Below the pieces are notes generated by a model. That model made no database searches. It saw nothing but the letters and a program-made list of their open reading frames with translations, and was not told where the DNA came from. Below are positions 55,409-63,657 of a DNA stretch of 64,000 nt, piece by piece. This DNA comes from Micromonospora terminaliae (GTDB lineage: Bacteria; Actinomycetota; Actinomycetes; Mycobacteriales; Micromonosporaceae), in the NCBI RefSeq assembly GCF_009671205.1, contig NZ_CP045309.1:5146001-5210000 (forward strand), written 5' to 3'. Positions within the stretch are counted from its first letter, which is position 1; every line of letters starts with the position of its first letter. A program made the position numbers and the translations under genes.

Positions 55409-56638
55409 TCAGCGGTCCCCGGCGTCCCAGCGGCGCGGCTCGCTCTCCCAGCGCGGCGACTCCCACGAGTCGACGGTGTCGGTGCTCCGCACCGGCAGCA
55501 CCGAGGGCCAGGCGTCGGCCGGGTCGGGCGGAGGCGTCAGCGCCCAGCCGGTGCTGATCGCGCCGTCGCCGCCCGGCCCCGCCGGGCCGCCCGGTACGGC
55601 GTTCGGTGCCGCCGGCCGGGGCCGGCCGAACGTCTCGACCAGCCGGGTGACCAGCAGACCGGCGCCGAGGGTCGCCCCGCCCACGGCCCACCGGCTGAAC
55701 GTCCAGTCCTGCGCGACGGCCCAGGCCAGGAACACCTCGACCGTGCATACCGCCAGCAGGGTGCCGAAGATCCCGCCGCGCCGGCCGTACGCGCTGGTGC
55801 CGCCGAGCATCACGGCGCCGAGGGCCAGCACCGACCAGTCGAGCCCGGTGGCGGGGGCCACCGGACCGTCCCCGTTCGCGGCGATCAGCACCCCGCCGAG
55901 CACGGCCAGGATCGTCGAGGCGATCAGTGCCAGCGCGGTGACCGTGGCCGCCACGGCACCCCGTCGCCGGGCCGGGTCGTCGACCGGCCGGAACCGTCCG
56001 ACCAGCCGGCGGACCGGTTTGATCGCGCCGAAGAGCCCGCCCAGCACGGCCACGGCGGCGAAGCCCACGAAGAGGTAGAGGGCGGTGCGCCGGGGATCGT
56101 AGCCGCCCTGCACCACCACCGGGGTGGTCCGCCGCTCGATGTACACGATGACGCCGGCCGCGCCGGCCAGACTGGCCGCCCAGCCGGGCACGTGCAGCAC
56201 CACGACGGCCAGCGCGAGCGCCAGCCCGCCGACCGCCGCCACCACCAGCGCCGGGAGCAGCGCCTCCCGCACGCCCCGGTCGCCCTGCTCGGCGAAGTGC
56301 AGCGCGGCGGCCAGCGCGACCGGCCCGATCGCCAGGTTCACCGCGGCGGCGCGCAGGCTGAGCCCGGCGGCCAGGGTGAGCAGCCCGAGCCCGGCCACGT
56401 CGACCAGCAGCGTCTTCAGGGCGTTGCCACGCAGCGCGTCCGCGTCCTCGCGCCAGAGCAGCCAGGTCACCGCGACCAGCCCGAGCAGCAGCAGGAACTC
56501 CCAGACCACGTGGACGGCGATCCGGTCCCGGCCGGGCTCCCCGTGCGAGGGGTCGTCGAAGACGTTCTCCAGCACGGCCGCGGGCACGCCGGACGACGTC
56601 TCCACCGGCGCATTCCGGCCCGTCTCGTCGTACGCCAT
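55409..56638 (-). CDS. Polytopic membrane protein resembling ABC sugar permease
   Basis: A 409-residue protein with about ten membrane segments (VVWEFLLLLGLVAVTWLLW, LLVDVAGLGLLTLAAGLSLR, ALVVAAVGGLALALAVVVL, LIASTILAVLGGVLIAANGD). The AAAVNLAIGPVALAAALHFA stretch resembles the A-x-NLAIGG loop of BPD_transp_2 (RbsC-like) permeases, but no ATPase or binding protein is adjacent. The C-terminal 80 residues are a Pro/Ser/Trp-rich cytoplasmic tail. A gene for a large, Arg/Ala/Pro-rich membrane protein also occurs near here in mycobacteria. The transport role is uncertain. Confidence 0.7.
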   Translation of the reverse strand: MAYDETGRNAPVETSSGVPAAVLENVFDDPSHGEPGRDRIAVHVVWEFLLLLGLVAVTWLLWREDADALRGNALKTLLVDVAGLGLLTLAAGLSLRAAAVNLAIGPVALAAALHFAEQGDRGVREALLPALVVAAVGGLALALAVVVLHVPGWAASLAGAAGVIVYIERRTTPVVVQGGYDPRRTALYLFVGFAAVAVLGGLFGAIKPVRRLVGRFRPVDDPARRRGAVAATVTALALIASTILAVLGGVLIAANGDGPVAPATGLDWSVLALGAVMLGGTSAYGRRGGIFGTLLAVCTVEVFLAWAVAQDWTFSRWAVGGATLGAGLLVTRLVETFGRPRPAAPNAVPGGPAGPGGDGAISTGWALTPPPDPADAWPSVLPVRSTDTVDSWESPRWESEPRRWDAGDR

Positions 56639-56757
56639 GGCCCGCGCCTCCCACGTGGCCAGCCGAGCGGTCCGACGCGCGGGCGGACCGGCGGCGGCCG
56701 TTGCTCTCCGGTCGCCAGGCACGGTACCGGCGGGGACAGGTGCTGGGAACCCCCTGT

Positions 56758-57285
56758 TCAGAGGCGGCCGCGCGGAGTCTCCCGGTCGCCGGGCTCGCGA
56801 TCCTCGTCGTCCTCCTGCTCGGGGACCCGGCAGGACCGCTCCAGCCACAGCGCCGCCGCGACCAGGGCGAGCGAGGCGAGCAGGCCGGCCCCGCCGGCCG
56901 GCCGGTCGTCCGCGGCGGCGTTGGTCGGCTCCAGGAAGAGCCAGCCGGTCAGCCCGGCGTAGAAGCCGGCGAAGATGGCGCCGGCCAGCGCGGACGCCTT
57001 GGCCAGCGCCACGAACCGGGCGACCAGCAGCGGATTCACCGGGCCCCGGCCGGGACGCCGCTCGATCCGCGCTCGGGTGTTGACCGCCGCGTACGCCTCC
57101 AGCACGGCCAGACCCGCCAGGGTGACCACCGGCAGCCAGGGCAGGTCGGGGGCCGACCCGTAGAAGCTGCTGATCAGCAGCCAGGCCACCGCGGCGGCGG
57201 CCAGCGCGGCCACCACCAGCGTGGAGATCCGGGTCGGACCCATCCGGAAACGGTCGGGGTCGCGCGGGGACTGCGCCTGGCTCAT
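56758..57285 (-). CDS. DUF3180 membrane protein
   Basis: A 175-residue protein with four membrane segments (ISTLVVAALAAAAVAWLLIS, WLPVVTLAGLAVLEAYAAVN, AGAIFAGFYAGLTGWLFLEP, GLLASLALVAAALWLERSC) and the conserved loop NPLLVARFVALAKASAL, the mark of DUF3180. It sits directly downstream of folK, its usual position in actinobacteria. Its function is unknown. The ATG at 57285 is preferred to one 15 bp upstream. Confidence 0.85.
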   Translation of the reverse strand: MSQAQSPRDPDRFRMGPTRISTLVVAALAAAAVAWLLISSFYGSAPDLPWLPVVTLAGLAVLEAYAAVNTRARIERRPGRGPVNPLLVARFVALAKASALAGAIFAGFYAGLTGWLFLEPTNAAADDRPAGGAGLLASLALVAAALWLERSCRVPEQEDDEDREPGDRETPRGRL

Positions 57286-57304
57286 GCCGTCCGGCTCCAC
57301 AGGG

Positions 57305-57832
57305 TCATGTGTCCGACTCTAACGCCAGATCGGGGCGCGGACTGAGTTCCAGCGCGTCGGAGGCCAGCGGCTCGGCGTTCAGCAGGTCGGTCAGCCAGCC
57401 GTGCCCGGGCAGCCGGCCGTGCGGCTCGATGTCGATCCACGGCCGCAGCACGAAGGCGCGCAGGTGGGCCCGCGGGTGCGGCAGGGTCAGCTCCGGATCC
57501 GCGCTGTGCACCGGCTCCCCGGCCGCGTCCCAGACCGCGATCACGTCCACGTCCAGGGTGCGCGGCCCGTACCGCCGCTCCGGGTCCCGGGTGCGCCCGG
57601 CCGCCGCCTCGGCGGCCCGGGCCCGCGCCAGCCAGTCGCGCGGGGTCGCCGCCGGGTCCCCGGCCAGCAGCGCCGCGTTGAGGTACGCGGGCTGGTCGGC
57701 GTCCCCCCACGGTGGAGTCTCGTAGACGCCGGAGACCACCAGCACGGTGTCGCCGAACGCGGCCACCGCGGCGCGCAGGTGGGCGAGGCGGTCGCCCAGG
57801 TTGCTGCCGATCGACAGCACGGCCCGGCTCAT
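57305..57832 (-). CDS. folK: 6-hydroxymethyl-7,8-dihydropterin pyrophosphokinase
   Basis: A 175-residue kinase of folate synthesis. Signatures: VLSIGSNLGDRLAHLRAAV, VYETPPWGDADQPAYLNAAL and RYGPRTLDVDVIAVWD with metal-binding Asp residues, then LTLPHPRAHLRAFVLRPW. It overlaps folB by 4 bp (ATGA), so the two are coupled. Confidence 0.96.
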   Translation of the reverse strand: MSRAVLSIGSNLGDRLAHLRAAVAAFGDTVLVVSGVYETPPWGDADQPAYLNAALLAGDPAATPRDWLARARAAEAAAGRTRDPERRYGPRTLDVDVIAVWDAAGEPVHSADPELTLPHPRAHLRAFVLRPWIDIEPHGRLPGHGWLTDLLNAEPLASDALELSPRPDLALESDT

Positions 57833-58188
57833 CGGGTACGCCGCATCGTCACCGCCACGTCCCGGAAGGTGTGCGGGATGGGGGCCTCCGGCTTGTGCAC
57901 GGTGACCGTCGCGGCCGCGACCAGCGGTTCGGCCAGGCAGACCGCGAGCAGCCGGTCGGCGAGCGTCTCGATGAGGTTGACCGGCTCGCCGGTGACCACG
58001 GCGACCAGCTTCTCGGCCAGCTCGCCGTAGTGCACGGTGTCGGTCACCTCGTCGGAGCGGGCCGCCGGGGCCAGGTCGAGTTCGAGCACCGCGTCGACCA
58101 CGAACTCCTGCCCCTGTGCGCGTTCGAAGTCGTAGACGCCGTGCCGGCCGTGCGCGCGCAGGCCGGTCAGCTCGATCCGGTCGGTCAT
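57829..58188 (-). CDS. folB: Dihydroneopterin aldolase
   Basis: A 119-residue enzyme that releases glycolaldehyde from dihydroneopterin. It shows LRAHGRHGVYDFERAQGQEF, VNLIETLADRLLAVCLAEP and VTVHKPEAPIPHTFRDVAVT, all typical. The start codon ATG at 58188 lies 5 bp after the folP stop codon. The order folP-folB-folK matches mycobacteria. Confidence 0.95.
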   Translation of the reverse strand: MTDRIELTGLRAHGRHGVYDFERAQGQEFVVDAVLELDLAPAARSDEVTDTVHYGELAEKLVAVVTGEPVNLIETLADRLLAVCLAEPLVAAATVTVHKPEAPIPHTFRDVAVTMRRTR

Positions 58189-58193
58189 GGCTC

Positions 58194-59051
58194 TCACTCC
58201 TCGGTGGTGGGCCGGGCCAGGCGCGGGCGGCCGGTGGCCCGCCAGACGGCGAGCGCGTCGGCCGTGCCCCGGACGTCGTGCACACGGACCCCCCAGGCGC
58301 CGGCCGCCACGGCGAGCACGCTGGTGGCGACGGTGGCCGCCTCCCGCTCCGCGGTCGGCCGGGGGTTGCCGTCGGCGTCGGCCAGCAGCCGGCCGAGATA
58401 GGACTTGCGGCTCGACCCGAACAGCAGCGGGAAGCCGAGGTCGACCAGCTCGGGCAGGCGGGCGCTGAGCTCCCAGTTGTGCGCGGCGGTCTTCGCGAAG
58501 CCCAGCCCCGGGTCGACGATGATCCGGTCGGCGGCCACCCCGGCGGCCAGGGCCTCGTCGACCCGCTCGCTCAGCTCGGCCCGTACGTCGGCCACCACGT
58601 CGGTGTACCGGGCCAGGTCGCGCATCTCGCGCGAGTGGCCCCGCCAGTGCATCAGCACCCAGGGGCAGCCGGCGTCCCGGACCACCCGGGCCATGTCCGG
58701 GTCGGCGAGGCCACCGGAGACGTCGTTGACCACGTCCGCACCGGCGGCGAGGACCGCCTCGGCGACCCGGGCCCGGCTGGTGTCGATGCTGACCGGGATG
58801 CCGGCGGCGCTCAGCTCGCGGATCACCGGCAGCACCCGGGCGATCTCGGTGTCCGCGTCGACCCGGTCGGCACCCGGCCGGGTCGACTCGCCGCCCACGT
58901 CGACCAGGTCCGCGCCGGCGGCCCGCAGTCGCACTCCGTGTGCGACGGCGGCGTCCAGGTCGGCGTATCTGCCGCCGTCGGAGAAGGAGTCGGGCGTGAC
59001 GTTGAGGACGCCCATCACCACCGGGGCCTCCGCCCGTACCAGATCGGTCAC
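58194..59051 (-). CDS. folP: Dihydropteroate synthase
   Basis: A 285-residue TIM-barrel enzyme that joins p-aminobenzoate to the pterin pyrophosphate. Signatures: VVMGVLNVTPDSFSDGGRYA, GADLVDVGGESTRPGADRVD, PVSIDTSRARVAEAVLAAGA and IIVDPGLGFAKTAAHNWELS. The GTG at 59051 (VTDLVRAEAPVV) gives normal length; upstream sequence in frame has no similarity. It is divergent from the structured leader RNA and secretion operon to its right. Confidence 0.96.
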   Translation of the reverse strand: MTDLVRAEAPVVMGVLNVTPDSFSDGGRYADLDAAVAHGVRLRAAGADLVDVGGESTRPGADRVDADTEIARVLPVIRELSAAGIPVSIDTSRARVAEAVLAAGADVVNDVSGGLADPDMARVVRDAGCPWVLMHWRGHSREMRDLARYTDVVADVRAELSERVDEALAAGVAADRIIVDPGLGFAKTAAHNWELSARLPELVDLGFPLLFGSSRKSYLGRLLADADGNPRPTAEREAATVATSVLAVAAGAWGVRVHDVRGTADALAVWRATGRPRLARPTTEE

Positions 59052-59117
59052 GGACCCGACAGTACCGGTCGCCAACAGGGCTTCCGGTGGCCCGGGCAAC
59101 CCCGTCGGACGACGCCC

Positions 59118-59147
59118 CTGACGTGCCCATTGGAACAGGTGTACGAT
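59118..59147 (+). promoter_or_regulatory. Candidate upstream promoter
   Basis: CTGACG (59118-59123) and TACGAT (59142-59147) are separated by 18 bp, an acceptable sigma-HrdB-like promoter reading toward the secretion operon. It is weaker than the one at 59185 and may be secondary. Confidence 0.35.
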
Positions 59148-59184
59148 CGGTCTTCGCGTCCGTTCCGGGTCGACTCTTCGCGGG

Positions 59185-59213
59185 TTGTCGCAAAGGTAAC
59201 CGGGCCGTACGCT
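59185..59213 (+). promoter_or_regulatory. Promoter of the leader RNA and secretion operon
   Basis: TTGTCG (59185-59190) and TACGCT (59208-59213) are spaced by exactly 17 bp, a good vegetative-sigma match. Transcription would start at about 59220, 17 bases before the long stem of the leader RNA begins. Confidence 0.6.
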
Positions 59214-59236
59214 TTGGAATTGCCCAGCATTGAGAT

Positions 59237-59362
59237 GGCGAAGCCTGGAGGGAGGGCCGAAGCGGGAAGAATCCCCCCAAAGCTCACCACTCTGCGTGGT
59301 GGGTGAAGAACGCAGCGTCGCCGACGCTGTGTGCAACGAGCACCATCCCGCCAGGCTTTGCC
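59237..59362 (+). ncRNA. Structured 5' leader RNA, candidate riboswitch or regulatory RNA
   Basis: GGCGAAGCCTGG (59237-59248) pairs with CCAGGCTTTGCC (59351-59362): 12 pairs including one G-U. The closing stem continues with GGGA (59250-59253) to TCCC (59346-59349). Inside are GGGA-AGAA-TCCC (about 59265-59276), CACCAC-TCTGC-GTGGTG (59286-59302) and CAGCGTC-GCC-GACGCTG (59313-59329), so this is a multi-branched domain. CGCGGC (59375-59380) and GCCGCG (59388-59393) form a further hairpin just ahead of the GGGGAGG ribosome binding site. I cannot match it to any riboswitch class I know. Confidence 0.6.
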
Positions 59363-59411
59363 CACATGCACCACCGCGGCGCCGCCGGCCGCGACCTTGG
59401 GGAGGTTTTCA

Positions 59412-59726
59412 GTGATCGCCATCGAGCTCATGGGGACGGCGTCCGCCGCCGTCGACCACGCGCTCCACACCCTGGCGTCGACTCCACTCGCCGAGCCGGC
59501 TCCCAAGGGCATCGACACCAGCGGCGTCGTCTCCTTCTTCGCCAGCAAGATCGCGCCGATCCTGCTCGCGGTGCTCGGCGTGATCTTCATCGGCCGGGCC
59601 AGCCGGGGTGAGATCTCCAAGGTGCTGACCAGCTCCGCCATCGCGATCATCGGGCTGGCCTTCATCGCCGGCGCGGCGACACTGTTCTTCGTCGGCGACT
59701 ACCTGATCAAGCTGATCTTCGAATAG
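59412..59726 (+). CDS. Small two-helix membrane protein (VirB2/TrbC pilin-like)
   Basis: A 104-residue protein from a GTG that follows GGGGAGG. After an N-terminal part (IELMGTASAAVDHALHTLAS) it has two membrane helices (ISSFFAS-like entry, IAPILLAVLGVIFIGRA and IAIIGLAFIAGAATLFFVGD) joined by a short basic loop (SRGEISKVL). The two-helix hairpin is the plan of VirB2/TrbC pilins, and the following genes are PrgI-like and VirB4-like. Sequence similarity to pilins is too weak to assert the role. Confidence 0.7.
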   Translation: MIAIELMGTASAAVDHALHTLASTPLAEPAPKGIDTSGVVSFFASKIAPILLAVLGVIFIGRASRGEISKVLTSSAIAIIGLAFIAGAATLFFVGDYLIKLIFE

Positions 59727-59740
59727 GGCGTTGGGCGACG

Positions 59741-60103
59741 ATGCGGCTGCGCACCGACGACGACATCTACCGGGCACGCCTCGTCTACCTGGGGCCGCCC
59801 GGGTACACCCTTCCCGTCCACCTGCCGTACGCCCAGTACGGCCTGTTCATGCTGCTCGTACCCCTCTACATGTTCATCCACTGGTTGTTCACGCTCCAGG
59901 TCGAGCTGTTCCCCGCCTGGGAGATCTCGCTCGCCATCGTGACGACCTCGTTCATCTTCCGGTACGTCGACCCGGACCGGCCGGCGCGCATGGTCATCCG
60001 GACCGCGCTGACGGACTGGCGACGCACCCGGGAGCCGGCCGCCGAGCAGCGCGACCCGCGCCTCGTCGCGAGCCGGATCAGGATCCGGGAGGAACTGGCA
60101 TGA
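59741..60103 (+). CDS. PrgI-like small membrane protein of a type IV secretion-like system
   Basis: A 120-residue protein with a folded N-terminus (RTDDDIYRARLVYLGPPGYT), two membrane helices close together (YGLFMLLVPLYMFIHWLFTL and ISLAIVTTSFIFRYVDPDRP) and a basic C-terminal helix (ALTDWRRTREPAAEQRDPRL). This is the plan of PrgI proteins, which precede VirB4 in Gram-positive type IV systems. The stop overlaps an 18-codon gene by 4 bp. Confidence 0.7.
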   Translation: MRLRTDDDIYRARLVYLGPPGYTLPVHLPYAQYGLFMLLVPLYMFIHWLFTLQVELFPAWEISLAIVTTSFIFRYVDPDRPARMVIRTALTDWRRTREPAAEQRDPRLVASRIRIREELA

Positions 60104-60156
60104 CCGGGCGTACGCCGACGGCGCAGACGAACGACGCGGGTGAGGCGGTCGCATGA
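60100..60156 (+). CDS. 18-codon coupled micro-gene
   Basis: ATG at 60100 overlaps the stop of the PrgI-like gene (ATGA), and its own TGA overlaps the VirB4-like start (ATGA again). The product would be MTGRTPTAQTNDAGEAVA. GGGAGGAACTGGC precedes the ATG, a good ribosome binding site. Its likely role is translational coupling between two neighbours, though a functional peptide cannot be excluded. Confidence 0.55.
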   Translation: MTGRTPTAQTNDAGEAVA

Positions 60157-63100
60157 GTCGCTCTTCCACGCCGGGTTCCCCGGCCGGACGTCCGGCCGGG
60201 CCCTACGGTAACCGTGCGCGATCGTTCGACTACCCACCGGACGAGGAGCTGGACGAGGCCACCCTCGACCCAGCGCTGGTGCCCAGCCCCCAGCACGGTC
60301 GCGTCGGGGTCTTCCAGCCGCCCCGGCCGCTGGCGCCGCGCGGCACCGAGCAGCGGGAGCCGGTGGTCACCGACAGCGGCGACATCGACTCCCCCTTCCT
60401 CGACCTCTTCGGCGGCGCACAGCCCCGGGTCCGCCGCCCGGCGAGCCCGCCCGCCGGCCCGCCGGTCCCGGTCGAGCCGGTGGTGGCGCCGCCCCGGCGC
60501 GGCGTCGGCCGCGACGCGCTGCCCATCCCGCACCAGCACACCGAGCCGGCCCTGCCGCCCCGGGCTCTCCCGTCCCAGCACGCCGCGCCGGTCGAGCCGG
60601 TCGAGTCGCCCCTGCCGGTCCCGCACCAGCACGTCGCTCCGGTGGAGCCGGTCGAGCGGCCCCTGCCGCCACCTGCCCTGCCGGCTCGGCCCGAGGACGA
60701 GCCGCCGGCTGCCCGATTCCGGGAGAGCGCGCCCGGCGTCCGCCCCGTGGGCCGGCCCCGCGCGGCGGTCGAGGCCGCCCACCCGACGGAGCACGCCGCT
60801 CCCGAAGCGCCGGAGCAGCCCGCCCTCGAACCGGCGCCGGCCACCCGCACCCGGGTGCCGCACCAGGTCGGCGACCGGCTCCCGGCGCTCCGGTCCACCG
60901 TCGAGCCGGAGCAGGCCGAGCCGGAGACCCCGGCCGAGCGCCCCGCCCGCCGGCGCGACCGGCGGAAGGCGGAGCTGCGGCCGGAGGCGCGCGAGCTGGC
61001 CACGCCGTCCGGCCGGGAGGTGGCCCCGCCCCGGCAGCGGTCCCCGGAGCGCGGCGGCAAGCCCGCGAAGCCGGTCCGGGTCAAGGCCCCGAAGATCAAG
61101 TTCGGTGACCGGGACCCGTCGGTCGAGCTGGCCATCACCGAGATCGCCGGCCACCTCACCTTCACCCCCAACACGGTCACCGCCTGGTACTGGCTGCCCG
61201 AGGTGCGCTGGGCGTTCCGCCCCGACGCCGAGCGCGAAGCGCTGCTCTCCGCGATCTCCGAGCAGTACGCCGGCCTCGCCGGCTTCCGGCTGCACCTGCG
61301 CCGCACCACCCGGCCGTTCCCGGCCGACGAGTGGGCCCGCACCATCGACGCGCACACCGCCGCGCCGCTGCCCGACGTCCCCGGCACCACCGGCTGGGCC
61401 GACCACCTGGTCGCGGCGCAGCGGCACCTCATGGCGGTCAACCACGCCGAGGGCCAGACCTACCTGGGCGTCACCTTCGCCCGCCGGTCGCTCGGCGACT
61501 CCCTCACCGAACGGCTGCTGCGCACCTTCGGGCGGGGCACCGCCGACGGCGAGCGGCGCCGGCTGGGCCGCACCGTCGAGCAGTTCGACGAGGTACTCGG
61601 CGCGTTCGGCATGCGCGGCCGCCGGGTCACCGCGCAGGAGCTGGAGTGGCTGCTCTACCGCTCGGTGGCGCTCTGCATGGCCCCGCCCGGCGTGCTCTCC
61701 CCCATCACCAACGGCCGGTGGGAACGCGGCGACCTGCTGGCCCTCACCGAGCAGGTCGAGCGCTACCGCACCCCGTACGGCTCCACGGTGAAGCTGGTCA
61801 ACCGGATGACCGGCGAGGAGCGGCACGTGGCCGTGCTCGCGGTCGGCCGGATGGAGCCGCTGGAGATCCCCGAGCGGCACGAGCCCTGGCTGCACTTCCA
61901 CGAGCGGCTGCCCTGGCCCATGGAGCTCTCGACCCGCGTCGACATCCTCGGTCCCGGCGACTCCTTCCGGAACCTCGAACACCGGCTCCGGATGATCCGG
62001 TCCCAGCAGCTCGACTACGCCGAGCACGGCATCGACGCGCCGCCCGAGCTGGAGCGGCTGGCCAAGCGGGCGCTGGTGATCGGCGACGAGATGACCACCG
62101 GCCTGCCGGTGGACTCGGCCCGCGCGCACGGCTGGCACCGCATCGCGGTCGGCGGCCGGACCCGCGAGGAGTGCCTGGAACGGGCCCGCCGCCTCATCCA
62201 GCTCTACCAGCGCGAGCTGCGCATCTCGCTCCAGCACCCGAAGAACCAGGATTGGCTGGCCCGCGAGTTCATCCCCGGCGAGCCGATCGCCAACACCGGC
62301 TACGTCCGGCGGATGCCGGTCAACCTGCTCGCCGCCGCGCTGCCCCAGGCCGCCTCCACGGTCGGCGACCGGCGTGGCGACCTCATCGGCCGGACCGCGG
62401 GCACCTGCCGTCGCCCGGTGTTCCTCGACCTGCACTTCCCCATGGAGGTCCGCGAGCGCTCCGGCCTCGCCGTCTTCGTGGCCGAGCCGGGCGGTGGCAA
62501 GTCCACCCTGCTCGGCGCGCTCGGCTACCTGGCCGCCCGGCGCGGCGTGCAGGTGACCCTGCTCGACCCGTCCGGCCCGCTGGCCCGGCTCTGCGCCATG
62601 CCCGAGCTGGCGCCGTACTCGCGGGTGCTCAACCTGACCGGCTCGGAGCAGGGCACCCTGGCCCCGTACGCGCTGATCCCCACGCCGCTGCGCAGCGAGT
62701 TCGGCACCGGGGCGGCCGGCGACCGGGAGTTCGAGATCGCGGTGTCCAACGCCCGCGCCGAGCGCCGGATGCTCGTGCAGGACATCTGCATGATGCTGGT
62801 GCCACCGCAGGTCGCCCGGGAGGCGTCCACCGCGACCCTGTTCCGGCACGCCGTACGCCAGGTGCCGGCCGAGGAGACCTCCATCCTGGACGACGTGGTC
62901 GCCTGCCTCCAGGGGCTCGACGACGACGCCGGCCGGGAGCTGGCCAACCTGCTCCTCGACACCGCCGAGATGCCGCTGGCCATGCTCTTCTTCGGCCGCC
63001 CGCCCGAGGGGCTGCTCGGCGCCGACGCGGCGCTCACCGTGATCACCATGGCCGGGCTCCGGCTGCCCGACCTCAAGATCGAGCGGGAGTACTGGTCGGC

Positions 63101-63656
63101 CGAGGAGGCGCTGGCCCTGCCGATGCTGCACACCGCGCACCGGCTCGCCGTTCGCCGCTGCTACGGCGGCTCGATGTCCTCCCGCAAGCTCGTGGGCCTG
63201 GACGAGGCGCACTTCATGGAGGGCTGGCGCTCCGGCCGGTCGTTCCTGGTCCGCCTGGCTCGCGACTCCCGCAAGTGGAACCTGGCCGCGCTGGTCGCCT
63301 CACAGAACCCGAAGGACATCCTCGGGCTCGACGTGCAGAACCTGGTCTCCACCGTCTTCGTCGGCCGGATCGCCGAGGACACCGAGATCGCCTCCGAGGC
63401 GCTGCGGCTGCTCCGGGTGCCGGTCAACGACGGCTACGAGGCCACCCTCGCCTCGCTGTCCCAGGCCGACAGCGGCTCGGCCGCCCGGCTGGGCTTCCGC
63501 GAGTTCGTCATGCGCGACGTCGACGGCCGCGTGCAGAAGGTCCGGGTCGACGTGTCGTACGTCGACGGGCTGCTGGAGCACCTGGACACCACCCCCGCCG
63601 CGGTCGCCCAGGCCGCCGGGCAGCTGCCGACCGTCCTGGCTGATCTGGAGGCGTGA
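60153..63656 (+). CDS. VirB4/TraC-like conjugation-type ATPase
   Basis: An 1167-residue protein. Residues 1-310 are disordered and Pro/Arg/Glu-rich (LPPPALPARPEDEPPAARFR and similar), unusual for the family. The VirB4 N-terminal domain follows (LAITEIAGHLTFTPNTVTAW onward), then the ATPase domain with Walker A AEPGGGKSTLLGALGYLAAR (Lys783) and Walker B KLVGLDEAHFMEGWRSGRS (Asp1017-Glu1018). RDSRKWNLAALVASQNPKDI is the typical motif after it. VirB4 proteins power assembly of type IV secretion channels. The gene is coupled to the micro-gene and the PrgI-like gene. Confidence 0.85.
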   Translation: MSRSSTPGSPAGRPAGPYGNRARSFDYPPDEELDEATLDPALVPSPQHGRVGVFQPPRPLAPRGTEQREPVVTDSGDIDSPFLDLFGGAQPRVRRPASPPAGPPVPVEPVVAPPRRGVGRDALPIPHQHTEPALPPRALPSQHAAPVEPVESPLPVPHQHVAPVEPVERPLPPPALPARPEDEPPAARFRESAPGVRPVGRPRAAVEAAHPTEHAAPEAPEQPALEPAPATRTRVPHQVGDRLPALRSTVEPEQAEPETPAERPARRRDRRKAELRPEARELATPSGREVAPPRQRSPERGGKPAKPVRVKAPKIKFGDRDPSVELAITEIAGHLTFTPNTVTAWYWLPEVRWAFRPDAEREALLSAISEQYAGLAGFRLHLRRTTRPFPADEWARTIDAHTAAPLPDVPGTTGWADHLVAAQRHLMAVNHAEGQTYLGVTFARRSLGDSLTERLLRTFGRGTADGERRRLGRTVEQFDEVLGAFGMRGRRVTAQELEWLLYRSVALCMAPPGVLSPITNGRWERGDLLALTEQVERYRTPYGSTVKLVNRMTGEERHVAVLAVGRMEPLEIPERHEPWLHFHERLPWPMELSTRVDILGPGDSFRNLEHRLRMIRSQQLDYAEHGIDAPPELERLAKRALVIGDEMTTGLPVDSARAHGWHRIAVGGRTREECLERARRLIQLYQRELRISLQHPKNQDWLAREFIPGEPIANTGYVRRMPVNLLAAALPQAASTVGDRRGDLIGRTAGTCRRPVFLDLHFPMEVRERSGLAVFVAEPGGGKSTLLGALGYLAARRGVQVTLLDPSGPLARLCAMPELAPYSRVLNLTGSEQGTLAPYALIPTPLRSEFGTGAAGDREFEIAVSNARAERRMLVQDICMMLVPPQVAREASTATLFRHAVRQVPAEETSILDDVVACLQGLDDDAGRELANLLLDTAEMPLAMLFFGRPPEGLLGADAALTVITMAGLRLPDLKIEREYWSAEEALALPMLHTAHRLAVRRCYGGSMSSRKLVGLDEAHFMEGWRSGRSFLVRLARDSRKWNLAALVASQNPKDILGLDVQNLVSTVFVGRIAEDTEIASEALRLLRVPVNDGYEATLASLSQADSGSAARLGFREFVMRDVDGRVQKVRVDVSYVDGLLEHLDTTPAAVAQAAGQLPTVLADLEA

Positions 63657-63657
63657 C

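Noticed and set aside
59237..59362. Assignment of the leader RNA to a known riboswitch (c-di-AMP ydaO was tempting because disA is in the window)
   Set aside because: The conserved ydaO sequence blocks are not present, and no other known motif fits. It is kept as an unclassified structured leader.
60078..63212. A 1044-codon open frame antisense to the VirB4-like gene
   Set aside because: It is the antisense shadow of a well-supported ATPase gene. Its translation has the biased composition of a shadow and no recognisable domain.
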